Shown: piece by piece, positions 1-11,130 of the stretch
How positions within the stretch are numbered: the stretch's first letter is position 1
How the letters are laid out: the number at the start of each line of letters is the position of its first letter
NCBI GenBank assembly: GCA_002286855.1
Contig: NRSV01000038.1
Location: forward strand, 116,269 to 180,268
Reading direction: 5' to 3'
Source of the DNA: Bipolaris cookei
Lineage: Eukaryota; Ascomycota; Dothideomycetes; Pleosporales; Pleosporaceae
Length of the DNA: 64,000 nucleotides
Translations under genes and position numbers: made by a program
The notes under the pieces: generated by a model
Database searches by the model: none
Told to the model about the DNA's origin: nothing
The model's input: only the letters and a program-made list of their open reading frames with translations

Positions 1-1245
1 CTCAGCCACGCTAGCTACGTTAGCAACCTCTCCTTGAAATTTGCTATAGTCATTGCCATATAGAAGTTCTTGCGCAATAAGGTTCAGTATATGGCCAACA
101 CACCGCAACCGCCGCTCCTTCGGTTCAAAGTGGTACCGCCTGCCTAGCTCAGCTATACAAGTGTCGTTGCTTGATGCGTTATCAAGAACAATAAAGCCTA
201 GCTTGTCTTGGAAGCCGTAATCCTCAATTACAGGTATAACAGTGCGAGCAATTGATAACCCATCATGGCGGTCACTCATCTCCGTAAGAGCGATAAGAGC
301 TGTACAGCAATGACCTCGGCGATCAACCCAGTTAGCAGTGATACCGTTGATTGCTTTACGTCTGCTAGAAGTCCAGAGATCAAAGGCAAGGTGTATAGAG
401 CTAATTGCTGACTTCATGTTCTCTCGGATCTCTTGTTTGTGGATAGGAAATTCCTGGGTGATCCACCGGCTCACTGTACGTGGGTTGGGTACAACGTCAA
501 CTTTTAACAACGGGTGAGCTGTTTGTACGACCTTCTTAAAGTAAGGGCTATTAATTTTCTCGAATGGGACGTTATCGTATACAATCCAACGAAAGATGTC
601 TTTACGGAGAATGTCTGGATCGCTAGCCTCGGTGAGACGGTCGTGAGTTGATTGCTGCTTTAGATCGCCGTGGTCAAATGTTGCTATTGAGTAGTCTTGA
701 TGAAGTTGGCTCACAGCGTCGGTGACATGCTCCTTGTACGTCTTGTAGTGAATGTCTTTAAAGTGCTTAATTACTCCTTTTGATCCACCCTGCGTACGCA
801 CAGGCTCTTCAAGAGTTGGTCTAGCAAGGTGACAAGCCTTGCACAAGAAACACTCTGTTCTCTCGACCTTCCTAGTCTTCGTATTCACTCTTGGTCCGAT
901 TAATGGTACTCCATAACGCCACCACCAAGCACTTGTTCGTTTGTGTCGCTCTAATAACTCAAACCCCTGAAGAGGGCGGGCACCAGCATTCCAATCGATC
1001 CACTTATAATCGAACGGCATAGATATAACGGGAGCCGGCTCAGCTAAGGCGACAACAGTGTCCTCATAGGTCTCTTGAAATTGAGTAGGTACCTCTAGCT
1101 GGCTTGATTGGAGGGTAGAAAGGGTAGATCCGTCATCTTCATAGATACTAAACGTTCGATCAAAAGGGCCTTGAACAGGTGGTTCTGGGTCAAATTGCGT
1201 GCCAGGAAAGTCGCGCTGGCTCGCAAACTGAAAGTTAAAAGTCAT
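1..1245 (-). CDS. hAT-family transposase, N-terminal part (runs off the window)
   Basis: The frame is open for 415 codons from the ATG at 1245-1243 to the window edge with no stop. It is a cut-and-paste DNA transposase. A BED-like zinc-binding stretch lies near residue 131 (CFLCKACH, then HFKDIH). It is followed by an RNase-H-like core: the first acidic site in AFDLWTS (about residue 287), the second in VLDNASSND (about 351), and the family motif RCVGHILNL (about 378). The C-terminal dimerisation domain lies outside the window. Because no stop interrupts it, this copy may be young or intact, unlike most other elements here. The family call is confident; subfamily and activity are not known. 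Confidence 0.8.
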   Translation of the reverse strand, partial: MTFNFQFASQRDFPGTQFDPEPPVQGPFDRTFSIYEDDGSTLSTLQSSQLEVPTQFQETYEDTVVALAEPAPVISMPFDYKWIDWNAGARPLQGFELLERHKRTSAWWWRYGVPLIGPRVNTKTRKVERTECFLCKACHLARPTLEEPVRTQGGSKGVIKHFKDIHYKTYKEHVTDAVSQLHQDYSIATFDHGDLKQQSTHDRLTEASDPDILRKDIFRWIVYDNVPFEKINSPYFKKVVQTAHPLLKVDVVPNPRTVSRWITQEFPIHKQEIRENMKSAISSIHLAFDLWTSSRRKAINGITANWVDRRGHCCTALIALTEMSDRHDGLSIARTVIPVIEDYGFQDKLGFIVLDNASSNDTCIAELGRRYHFEPKERRLRCVGHILNLIAQELLYGNDYSKFQGEVANVASVAE

Positions 1246-1424
1246 ATTAATAGTGTAGAATAGTTTCTTGATATAGAAGTAGAGCAGAGATATAGAGTAT
1301 TGTAGGTAAGAGATGAGATGAGGTGAGACTTCTAATATCGCTGTGGATTGACTGGTAACCTTACACTACACAGCGTCATAAGCTTAACTATATTAGTACT
1401 AGCGCTACCTAAAATGGCTAGAGC

Positions 1425-1500
1425 AGTCCTGCCCATGGGCCCCATGGGCGCCCATGGGATTCAGACCATGGGGATGGGCGCCCGACCATGTCATTTACTG
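1425..1500. repeat. Cluster of CCCATGGG palindromes
   Basis: Three perfect CCCATGGG copies start at 1432, 1441 and 1451, followed by a CCATGGGG and a GGGCGCCC variant, all within about 75 bp. The stretch starts with CAGTCCTGCCC, which looks like a transposon terminus. It sits between the hAT gene and the mariner remnant and is far richer in GC than its surroundings. It may be a terminal or subterminal repeat block of a DNA transposon; I did not find a matching opposite end. Confidence 0.5.
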
Positions 1501-1885
1501 GCTTTGTCTTCCTATAGCCTACCTTCTTAAGGATGCAGCGCACTATTATAGCAGATATATTGACTTCCTCTTGACTAAGTTCGCCAGCAAGATCAGCACA
1601 GCTCTTCTCTCTTCTGTATCGATTGCATACGAGTTTCTGGGTAATAGATTGACGTACAGCCTCAGTTTCTTTCATAGAGCATCCTAGGCAAAGAGCATCT
1701 TCAAGGTGAGCGTTGCAGATAATAACGGGTTGTGAGGCGTTATATTCAAATCCCCTCTTGATAGCTTTGGCATATATACTTCGAACAGTAGAGTCAGGAA
1801 GGCCTGTAAGGTAACAGACCTCACTACTTGACTTTCCTGCAACAGATTTAGAGTAACAACAAGAGCATGAGTAGCGATATCATTA
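1494..1885 (-). pseudogene. Tc1/mariner-type transposase remnant (HTH part)
   Basis: Read on the minus strand, one frame from about 1885 to 1494 gives an HTH/homeodomain-like DNA-binding region. It contains TGLPDSTVRSIYAKAIKRG, then a second helical part ending in VGYRKTKP, as in the N-terminal paired-like domain of fungal Tc1/mariner transposases. No catalytic DDE part follows: the match stops where the CCCATGGG cluster begins. Upstream the frame closes at TAA/TGA codons. It is a truncated relic, probably broken by a later insertion or deletion. The family call rests on motif style only. Confidence 0.5.
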
Positions 1886-2140
1886 TTGGGAGCTATATCG
1901 AGCTGATCTGATTGAGAATCACCAAAAAAACAATGAAAATGAGGGGCTTCAGGAAGGCCATGTCGAAACAGTACATGCCAAGACCAGTGGTGCGTCAGTG
2001 CGCTGTCTACCTATGTCGTGAAGACTTTTGACGCGCTCCTCCGTACAGGCTGACGTAATGGCTCACAGCAATTGGCTGACTTCAAATACCCTCCAACCCC
2101 TCAATTGGATTTCCCAAGAATATTCCTCGAAACCAACATC

Positions 2141-3157
2141 ATGGCTTCTCGCGTGTTCCTCATCACCGGCTGTTCGACAGGATTCGGTGAAGAGCTCGTC
2201 AAAGTCATCCTCGAAAAGGGTGATTACGTCGTCGCTACCGCACGCAACTCCTCCAAACTATCATTTGAAAATGCGAATGACTCCAACAGCTTGCTTGTAG
2301 ATCTCGATGTGACCAAGAAGGATTCCATCGACAAGGCCTTTGACGCTGCAATCACTAAGTTTAAGCGAGTCGATGTGGTCGTCAACAATGCTGGATATGG
2401 CTTGAATGGCCCATTTGAGACGTTATCAGAGAAGCAAATCAGGCAACAGATGGAAATCAACTTCTTCGGTCTAATTGACGTAACAAGGAAGGCGATGGAG
2501 ACTATGCGTGAATTGAAGACTGGAGGTGTCATCCAGCAAGTTACCTCCATTGGTGGCCAGATTGGTCGGTGCACTGTTACCCATACAGCTAGGGCTCTCG
2601 CTGATGGACTTTAGGTGTTCCTAATTTCTCCATTTACTGTTCTAGTAAATGGGCGGTCGAGGGTTTCACGGAAGCCATCTCCAAAGAAGTGAAGCCAGAG
2701 TGGGGAATCAAGTTTACATGTATCGAGCCTGGGTAAGTCTCTGGTACACAAAATAGTTGTGAGACATGAGCTGAATCTCGTGCCTTCACCTGTACAGCGG
2801 CTTCCGAACAGATTGGTCCGGCCGTAGTATGGACTTTGGCGAAATCGCACACCCAGCCTACACCCATGTCGACCCGAAGAAGCTAGCCCAAGCGCGCCAT
2901 GGGAACCAACCAGGAGGTGAGTTAGCAGGCGGATTTCAACCTAATCGGATACTCACAAATCATTTACAGACCCAGCAAAAGGTGCAAAGGTCTTCTATGA
3001 CCTAGCAGTCATGGACGATCCGCCTCTACGATGCGTCGTTGGTACTGACGCGTACAGCTTGGTCACCAAGAAGGTAGAGACGTACAGTGAAAGCATCAAG
3101 AAGTTTGACAAGTGGAGTAACAGCACAGATGTTGATGGATACAAAGCGCCTAGCTAA
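2141..3157 (+). CDS. Short-chain dehydrogenase/reductase (SDR)
   Basis: Four exons, 2141-2564, 2615-2732, 2798-2916 and 2970-3157, join in phase to 282 residues. The protein is a classical SDR using NAD(P)(H): the Rossmann motif TGCSTGFG is near residue 10, NNAG lies mid-protein, and the catalytic YCSSK follows the first intron. That intron (50 nt) must be removed, since without it the frame stops at 2612 before the active-site Tyr and Lys. The ATG at 2141 gives the usual short lead to the nucleotide-binding strand; an earlier in-frame ATG at 2072 would add 23 residues not typical of the family. Substrate cannot be inferred. Confidence 0.85.
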
Positions 3158-4475
3158 ATTCTGATGAAGGAGCGCAGAAGAACAAGACGGTCCACGTTAA
3201 ATGGAGATAGAGTAATGGGGAGTGTTCATGTTACGCTAAAGCACGGCTAGCGCCGAATCACGAGATCTGTTCAATAATGTTTCCCACGATTATGGTTCTT
3301 CTTGCAGCCTCCGACTGTCATACTGATATTGCAGAGGCAAGATCCGTTCTTGCACCGTTGAGTGGCGTGGAGTCAAAACACGCCTCCAGAGCCACAGGTT
3401 TTCCTTTCGGTGATATGAAATCCAGATGGAGATATTTGGTTGCAAGGCGGCTTGTGGTAATACAAGCACGATATAGTAGCTGTCGCCACATTGCGCCCGA
3501 TCTACAGGACCGGCTTGCCCTCGATATACAAGTCCAACGCATGGTTAACGAACAACGGTGCCGTCTTCAGGACTTTAGGTCAACGGTCATCATGTGCCAG
3601 TAGTTAGGAGCCAACGAAACGCATAACTTCGTTTAAGGGCCAATCGGATATCAGTAGCGATTTGCTACAGCAAGTTGTGCGACGTCTCACGGAAAGCTTC
3701 GCTACGATTTCAGTCCACCAAGTATGATGCACGTGGCAACGACAACATAGCCAGTGCAGGACTAAGTACTAATGGCGATCACTGACATCACTGGGATAGC
3801 TCAAACAACAAAGGCGCCAATCCAATCGCGGAGACATTAAAGTAGCGACAATTTTCGCATCTGAACCTGTACGTGGCATGACTGAGTTCGTGTTCTACCA
3901 AGACCCCCTATTCATTCGGAACGGACGTAGAATCGGACCTGTTACACAACTCTTCGATATGTCACCTAGTGTGGGTTGTTATTGGGAGTCTAGCTTGCTT
4001 TACTGCAATACCCTTAGCGATGCAAATACGAAACTAGTACTGAGAGACGAAAAATGGCCTCCTAGATCTTGCTTGGTCCAGGCAGATGGGTCGTCTGACC
4101 GACTTGAAGATGTCGGCTTGGAAGGTTTTTAAGCATTCTCAGGCTAGCCTATACGTCCGCACAAAACTGCGGCCAACCGATCTACATGGTCATTACACAA
4201 GCTTTGCAACTAACTTCAAGGACGATAACCAAGATTGTCATAACAGGATTCACCGCTGATTACATCGTGAAGGAAGAGTAGAAGCCCCGACGTCAGCCGC
4301 CAGTTATGGTCACAAATGAGGAGAGCTTAAGGCCGAGTTTTTGCGCATGACCGCTGACGTGTTTCTCTCCTTGGTTCCATATAAACTGCAGTTGACTTGT
4401 TGGAAGCTTGGAAAAGCGCTGCTGAATACTGAGTGAACAAAGCTACTATCTGCGATCAAGAAAGGACTTGCAACT
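3158..4475. other. Intergenic, no gene recognised
   Basis: About 1.3 kb. Only short open frames occur (up to 108 codons at 3277-3603), with no recognisable motif and no plausible exon chain. It contains the upstream region of the GH43 gene. I see no repeat or RNA gene. Confidence 0.5.
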
Positions 4476-5743
4476 ATGATTCGGGACTCTGGTCCGGCAA
4501 GATTTACTACAGCTCTACTTAGCGCGTTCTTCATCGATAGCGCTACCTTTATACCATTCACTATAAAGAGCACAGTTGCAAACCCGCTTGCAATACCGCA
4601 ACCGAATCCTCATGCAGGGCCGGAACCTCGTCCTCTACCAAACCCACAAGCAGGCCCTCCACTAGTAGATGGACTCTATCCAGATCCCGAACCATGTCGG
4701 GGAAACTGTTCGTGGATCCACGACCCCAGTATTTGGTATGAAGATGGAACTTATTAGCGGTTTTCGACTAGCGGCAACATTGCCGTGGCTACCGCACCCT
4801 CACTCGGGGGACCTTGGCACTACCAAGGTGCGTTGTTACACAACGGCACTAGTATATCTGTGGTTGACGAACAGGACATCTGGGTAAGTGCAGTTCCTGA
4901 TGCTTGACAAGAGTTTGTCATTGATAGCCTTTTTCATAATGGTACGCAGGCGCCATCAGTGACCAAGCAAGGCGACACCTACTACTGTCACTACTCTGTT
5001 TCCAGATTTGGACTTCAGAATTCATCGATTGGAGTCGCTATCTCACGCTCTCTCGGACTAGGTAGCTGGCAAGATCACGGCAGTATTGGCCTCCCTCTGT
5101 CGGACAAGTACAACCTGATTGACCCGTTTGTTTTCCAAGAAACACCAGACAGCCCTATCTTCTTCACCTTTGGCTCGTTCTGGCAAGACATTTTCCAAGT
5201 TGAACTTTTCCCCCACGACGATATGAAAGCATTTGGGAGCTGGGCTGATCAGAATGGGCGCATCAACAATATTGTGCGAAATGACACACTGAACGCGCTG
5301 GTAGCCGAAGGCGCTATCATGTACAAAGAGAAGAAATTCTATTACTTGTTCTACAGTGTTGGTCACTGTTGCCGCACAGCAGAGACAGGCCTCGCTCCCG
5401 ACGACCAGGTTTACCATGTTGTCGTGTGTCGCTCAGAGACGCCCAAAGGCCCATTTTACGATCGCAGTGGCAAGAGCTGTCTAGAGGAGAATGGGGGGAC
5501 GACGATTCTAGCTAGCCACGGAGATGTATATGCACCGGGCGGGCAGGGCGTCATGGTGCACCCAGAGGATGGGAGGACCGTCATGTATTATCACTATGGT
5601 AAAGTCGATGATGAGTTGAGTATACTTGATGGTGGCTGACGATTGATCTAGTTCGTCCAAGCGTTGGCTACGAGGCTGAGGATTTCTTCTTTGGGTACAA
5701 CTATCTCGACTGGGAGGATGGCTGGCCTGTGTTAGCTTGCTGA
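4476..5743 (+). pseudogene. GH43 arabinanase-like gene with one in-frame stop
   Basis: Exons 4476-4883, 4950-5598 and 5652-5743 join in perfect phase to 383 codons, but codon 94 (4755-4757) is TAG. The protein is a glycoside hydrolase family 43 enzyme, the group that cuts arabinan. The general-base Asp is in IHDPSIWY, the second Asp in NLIDPFVF and the acid Glu in VAEGAIMYK. Reading through the stop gives DGTY, stop, RFSTSGNIAV, where relatives have an aromatic residue. Both introns have good borders (GTAAGT...CAG and GTAAAG...TAG) and nothing else is damaged, so the lesion is recent or a base-call error. No intron removes the TAG cleanly. The N-terminus may carry a weak signal peptide. Confidence 0.75.
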
Positions 5744-6401
5744 AGGCTCTCGGCGGCTCTCCGGTTGGTGATCAAGGAGGCAATCTTTATGAAAGATTTT
5801 CTTTTCTGTATTTTATGTGGCATGCACTTTATTGATAGAGCCATACCTATATGGTTCCTCTGTACTCGTAAGCCCTGCAAGGGTCTGTCTCATGGGGGGT
5901 AAGTATGTATGTAGCAACGATATTGAGGTGATCTGAGGTTTCAACAATGTTCTAGACGGTAATGTCACCGTGTGATTCGGTAAAAAGCAGAAAACTCTGC
6001 TAATATCGATGATGCCGAGTTGGTCAACAGCTCTAAACAAGCAATGGATGATGATACGAGGAGGGGCAGGTGTAGCGCGTCGCAATGGGGCCTAGCAGAG
6101 AGTGACGTCAGTGGTTCCTGTTGTGCCGAAGGAACGCACCACCCCTGCACCCTGTCCCCAATACCGTGTGCGTGCCTGCCATGTGCAGGATGAGGATGAT
6201 TACATACAGGTTTGTTCACTTTGACGGCCCAATAAGTACAAGACGTGCCCATATGGCTGATGCTTGCTCCACTGCCTCTGCCACGCGCCTCATTCCTCAG
6301 CCTCCCCCTCCACTCGCCTCTTTTACAAGCCTCACCATTGCCATTGCTACGCCACACAACTGCAGGTCGCTGATCGTTGATCACTACGTACCGCTGGCAA
6401 C
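5744..6401. other. Intergenic, upstream of the phospholipase D gene
   Basis: About 660 bp. It holds the 3' flank of the GH43 gene and the 5' region of the next gene. Pyrimidine-rich stretches lie just before the ATG at 6402. No gene or repeat is recognised. Confidence 0.5.
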
Positions 6402-8986
6402 ATGTCTAAAGAAAAGGGCCTTAAGAAGCTCTTTCATCCTTTCGACCATCGCCTTTCGGAAAAGGTCGAGGAAATTGAGCAAAAGCTTGAGCACACCAAG
6501 CTGCGAGGCGCACATATCAAAGCTATACACCTCAAGCACAAGGTTGGAAAGTTCAGCAACCTCTTCAACACCAACCATCGCCATGACGAGGATCACGAGA
6601 AAGCAACCGACGCCAAGAGGAGCAAGATCGCCGAGAGCCATCGCTTCAACAGCTTTGCGCCCGAAAGAGACGGCAACCTAGTGAAATGGTACGTCGACGG
6701 CCGAGACTACTTCTGGGCCGTTGCCGAGGCTTTGGAGAAGGCGCAGGAGACCATCTACATTGCGGATTGGTGGCTCAGCCCAGAGCTGTTCTTGAAGCGA
6801 CCGCCTTATTACAATCAGCAATCCAGGTTGGATCAGGTTCTCAAGCGACGCGCCCAGGCTGGCGTCAAGATTTACATTTCCGTGTACAAGGAGGTGAGCA
6901 TGGGTATGTCTGCCGTGCGTCTAGCTACTCACCCACCCAACAGGTTTCTGCTGCTCTCACCTGCAACAGTCAGCATACCAAAAAAGCCCTAATGGGTCTT
7001 ATCAAAGAAGGTGAACCTGGTTACGGGAACATCAGGGTAATGCGACACCCTGACCATAATGTGTTTGAAAATGCCGCGGACATGACATTCTACTGGGCTC
7101 ATCATGAAAAGTTCATCGTCATTGATTATGCCATGGCTTTCATCGGTGGACTGGATCTGTGCTACGGCCGATGGGATGAGAAGCAGCATCCACTGTCTGA
7201 TGCACATCCCTCCGGTGTGCAGAACCAGATTTTCCCCGGCCAAGACTACAACAATAACCGTATTATGGATTTCGAGAGTGTTGACGACTGGAAATCAAAC
7301 AAGCTGGACAAGCTCGAGTATGGTCGCATGCCATGGCACGACGTCGCCATGGGAATCATAGGACCGGCAATCTACGACATTGCCGAACACTTTGTCCTGC
7401 GATGGAATTTTGTGAAGCGTGAAAAGTACAAGCGTGACGAACGATATGACTGGCTTACCATGGAAGGACGTGAGGGTGCTGACGAAGATCTGATTGGGGT
7501 CCAACGGCCCAAGTTCCCCGTTGGCCATTATATACACCATCCCGTGACGCAGCTCAGTAGCAAGAATCTCGACAACCGTGGAACTGTACATGCACAGCTT
7601 GTCAGGAGTAGCGCGGATTGGAGCATGGGCATCGAGCCTCATGAGCAAAGCATCCAGAACGCCTATTGCGAGATTATCCGGAACGCCCAACATTACGTAT
7701 ACATTGAGAACCAGTTCTTCATCACCGCGACTGGCAAACATGACGAGAATCCAGTTCACAACCAGATTGGAGCTGTAATAGTCGATGCAGTTCTGAAGGC
7801 TGCCAAGGAAGAACGGAACTTCAGGATCATTATCGTCATCCCGGCCATCCCTGGTTTCGCGGGAGATTTGCGGGATCAGGCTGCGGCTGGAACGCGAGCT
7901 ATCATGGACTACCAATTCAAGAGTATCTGCAGAGGCGACGAGAGCATCTTTGGTAAAGTCAAAGCTGCCGGTGTCGACCCCGAAAAGTACATTTTCTTCT
8001 TCAATCTTCGGTCGTATGATCGCATTAATGTCACACCCAAACTCAAGGAGCTGGAGAAGAAGTCTGGTATGACGTACATGGAGATGGAGACTGCCGAAAT
8101 CGATGAGCTCGAAGCGCCAACGGAAGAGGGTGGAGATGAAAAGCGACGACTAGCAGCGGAGATGAGGAAGAGATATATGGATGAGACTGACAAACTTGGG
8201 AAGGGTGACCAGGGCGGTGTGATTGACCCAGATTCCATTGCCGATGACGCCATGCTCACTGAGAAGAAGCCCAGCGATGAGGAATGGGAGGGTGAGCCCG
8301 AAGACGAGAAACAGTACTTCTTCCAGGAAGAGCTCTACGTCCACGCCAAAATCTGCATTGTTGATGACAAGACCGTCATCTGTGGCTCGTCCAACATCAA
8401 CGATCGCTCGCAGTTGGGATTCCACGACTCAGAACTATCCATCGTTCTCCAAGACACTGACTTAATCGACACCCAACTCGACGGCAAACCATACAAAGCC
8501 GCCCGTCTCGCCCACGAGCTCCGCAGTAACCTCTGGCGCGAACACCTCGGCCTCCTCCCACCCCAAAGCCTCAACGCCACCGACGACCCCAACGCCCAGC
8601 CCCCCGGCGAAAACTCCCACAATGACACCATGCCCGGCCCCGAAGCAGACTTCGTCTCCGACCCCCTCTGCCCAAAACTCTGGGACGAATGGTGTACCCG
8701 CGCCTCCACCAACACATCCGTCTTCCGCGACTTGTTTCACGCCGACCCTGACGATAATATTCTCACCTTTGAAGACTATGATTCCTTCACTCCAAACCCG
8801 AATTCCGACAAAGAACACAAGCAGGGGCATTTGTATGATGTTGATCGTCCTGTACAGGAGGTGAGGAAAGAGTTAGATCGCATCAAGGGGCATTTGGTGT
8901 GGATGCAGTTGAAGTTTTTGGAAAAGGCGGATATGGCGGAGAGGGGGTTGCAGGTTAATTCTTTTACCGAGAGTGTGTATACGTGA
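6402..8986 (+). CDS. Phospholipase D
   Basis: Two exons, 6402-6893 and 6944-8986, separated by a 50-nt intron, encode 844 residues. The enzyme hydrolyses phosphatidylcholine to phosphatidic acid and choline at membranes. Two HKD catalytic motifs are intact: HxK(x4)D at about residues 218-225 (HHEKFIVID) and at about 631-638 (HAKICIVDD), each followed by the small-residue motif GG or GSSN. It lacks the long N-terminal PX/PH region of yeast Spo14, so it belongs to the shorter fungal PLD group. The segment at about 500-600 is acidic and low in complexity. The next gene is convergent. Confidence 0.92.
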
Positions 8987-8997
8987 GTGTTGGTTTG

Positions 8998-9039
8998 GTG
9001 AGGTGAGGTGAGGTGAGGTGAGGTGAGGTGAGGTGAGGT
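8998..9039. repeat. GAGGT pentanucleotide microsatellite
   Basis: About eight perfect tandem copies of a GAGGT unit lie just after the phospholipase D stop codon, in its likely 3' UTR. The pure array makes length polymorphism between strains likely. Confidence 0.95.
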
Positions 9040-9391
9040 TGGTGTTTTTACGATTCTCCATTTTTGTTGGGCGTATTAGTATGTATTGATTTCTGAATTC
9101 CTAGGTTGATATATATTTCCCATCGAACCAAGCTCTTTGTTGACGTTTTTTTGATATTGATATGTGATATGAGTGACGATAGGCTTGAAGCAAGGCAGTG
9201 CAATCCATCTAGATGCCACGTGCTGCTAGTTTTTACTAACTTCCCACAGCTGTAATGTCTGGCTATGAAAAGGCAGAATTTGATTGGCATGATTGCAAAT
9301 AGACTATGGGGTATCATACAAAAGGAAATAGATAGCCTACAATGAGCAAAACACAGTCCTACTATACAAAACCAAAGTAAAGAAAAAACTT
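9040..9391. other. Convergent 3' flanks
   Basis: AT-rich 350 bp between two converging genes (phospholipase D and the CENP-L-like gene). It probably holds both polyadenylation regions. No gene is seen. Confidence 0.5.
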
Positions 9392-10573
9392 TTAGTTACT
9401 AGGAGTATCCCCATTAGTTTGCTTCCCACTCTCTTTCCCCTTTCCCTTCGTCTTCTTGGTAGTTCCATTCATGGTCGCCGTAGTGCTAACTGCTCTCTTC
9501 CGACGGGAACTCGCAGTCGAAGACGGCGTATCCTCTCTTGCATCCGTGGCCAGATCCTCAGGCAAGAACTTGCCGCTTCCCGTAGCTTCTCGAACCAATA
9601 GTGTGTACAGTTGATGGACAGCAAGTTGAGTTGCACTTGAATCCTGTGACTGTGACGGTGATCCTTGGTCGGCAATGGATGTGTCTAGCAGGGTGTCTGG
9701 GGCGACGATCTTGAGGCGCTCGGTGCCGAGGTGGAAGCTGGCGCAGGATATACGGGATATTTGGACCTTTGGGTGGGAAAGGTCGAGGGCGAGGTGGTGG
9801 TTCAGGTAGTTGGATAGGGCAGCTGTGAATGGTTTGTTGTGGGTTGCTTCTAGCAGCTTTCCACGCTGAACGAACCCAGCCACATCTTCTGCCGCGATTG
9901 TGACTTCAATGTGCTTGAGAAGGCTCGTGGCATTGGGGAATGTGAGTTGGACATGCAGCTGCTTTATCGTGTCTTGAATAGACAGGGTGGAGCTGCGTGC
10001 CGTAAGATGGCTGAAAAAGGTCTCGAGAGACGACGTGATAAAGGACGAAGGAAGCCTCAAGGGAGCTACATGGGCGTCGAAGGTGGTTCGGATGTAGTTT
10101 AGAAATATCTCGCGTATTGGCGCTGGCATCTTCACAAGCAAAAGGGGGAGTGAGGTGAAGCCATTGGGCGAAGAGGTAGCATGCGGGTCGCGTAGAAGGA
10201 GGGCATTGTACATGTTCTTCTCATACTCGAGGCTCACATGGATGCCACGGGCTCGGTCTGGCGTGACGTCTGGCGCGAGTCGCGGTGCACCCGGGTCCTC
10301 AGACTGGAGGCGTCGGTCAATCCAGGCATCCTCGTCGCCAAGCACCTCCCAGCGACACTCTTCAAGCGGGCCCAGCTTTGCCGTCTGGTCTGCGCCGGCA
10401 AAGTCGACTTGCACACCACGCACATTGTCGCCCTTGAGTTGTTCCTTGAGCCGCTTGGCATGGGCACGCATCGACTGATCGCTGAGCAGGACCGAGTGGT
10501 CGTCGTGCAGTGGGGATGCGCGATACAGGTTGTAGGTCCTGTTTAGCAGCGGGTAGGGGGGCACATACGCCAT
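9392..10573 (-). CDS. CENP-L/Fta1-like kinetochore protein
   Basis: A single exon of 393 codons. The N-terminus (PPYPLLNRTYNLYRASPL) and the following segment with LKGDNVRGVQV resemble the Fta1/CENP-L family, inner-kinetochore subunits of the Sim4/CCAN complex. The core spans roughly residues 1-320. The C-terminal 70 residues are Ser/Thr- and Lys-rich and look disordered, with possible nuclear-localisation runs (SRRKRA, KKTKGKGK). It is divergently arranged with Hsp88. The call rests on remembered family similarity; a profile search against the CENP-L/Fta1 family would settle it. Confidence 0.55.
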   Translation of the reverse strand: MAYVPPYPLLNRTYNLYRASPLHDDHSVLLSDQSMRAHAKRLKEQLKGDNVRGVQVDFAGADQTAKLGPLEECRWEVLGDEDAWIDRRLQSEDPGAPRLAPDVTPDRARGIHVSLEYEKNMYNALLLRDPHATSSPNGFTSLPLLLVKMPAPIREIFLNYIRTTFDAHVAPLRLPSSFITSSLETFFSHLTARSSTLSIQDTIKQLHVQLTFPNATSLLKHIEVTIAAEDVAGFVQRGKLLEATHNKPFTAALSNYLNHHLALDLSHPKVQISRISCASFHLGTERLKIVAPDTLLDTSIADQGSPSQSQDSSATQLAVHQLYTLLVREATGSGKFLPEDLATDAREDTPSSTASSRRKRAVSTTATMNGTTKKTKGKGKESGKQTNGDTPSN

Positions 10574-11130
10574 GATGTCAGCCGTCCTCAGCTGTTGGCA
10601 AGGCGCGCGGTGGATGCAAACACTATGCGACTATCGTGGTGGTGAAGGGAGGTCGCCTACAACGGACGCGTCGGCGCTGGCACGGAGCGGCTTGAGCATG
10701 ACGCGACGCGTTGTTGTTAGTGATAGTGTTTGTGTGTTGATATCCAGTGTTGATGTCTGGACGGTTTGGTGTTGGCGTGGGCGGTGATGCGGCGGCGGCG
10801 GACTTGGAGGGCGGTGGTCTGTGCCGTCCGCCCGCCCAGCAAAAAAGAGCCCCGCTGTTTGGGGCCATCGAGAAAGTTCTGTGTGGTTCCTTTTGGTGTG
10901 TCGGGCATTCTTGTTAGGTCATACCAGCGCAGTCTTCAAATCTTGAAATTTTGCGGCGCGTGCCTCCTTGTATGCTTCGCTACTACTCCACGACACTTGT
11001 CCTGGTTTACCGCCCATAAAATCTCGCCGCACTAGATACCCCATATACCCTCTTACCCCTCCATACGCAAACACAACACAACACAACACACCCACTCCCC
11101 CCATACACACCCCACCATCACAGATCAACA
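10574..11130. promoter_or_regulatory. Bidirectional promoter, with a heat-shock-element-like site
   Basis: This 557-bp region separates the divergent CENP-L-like gene and Hsp88. At 10871-10880 is AGAAAGTTCT, a perfect nGAAnnTTCn heat-shock half-pair, and another TTC lies 10 bp on. That fits the Hsp110 gene being under Hsf1 control. Near the Hsp88 ATG is an (AACAC)n-like CA-rich stretch, probably 5' UTR. Use of the site is inferred. Confidence 0.45.

Noticed and set aside
8998..9039. GAGGT array as a CRISPR or telomeric repeat
   Set aside because: Pure 5-bp tandem units without spacers in a eukaryotic genome and not the TTAGGG type; a simple microsatellite.
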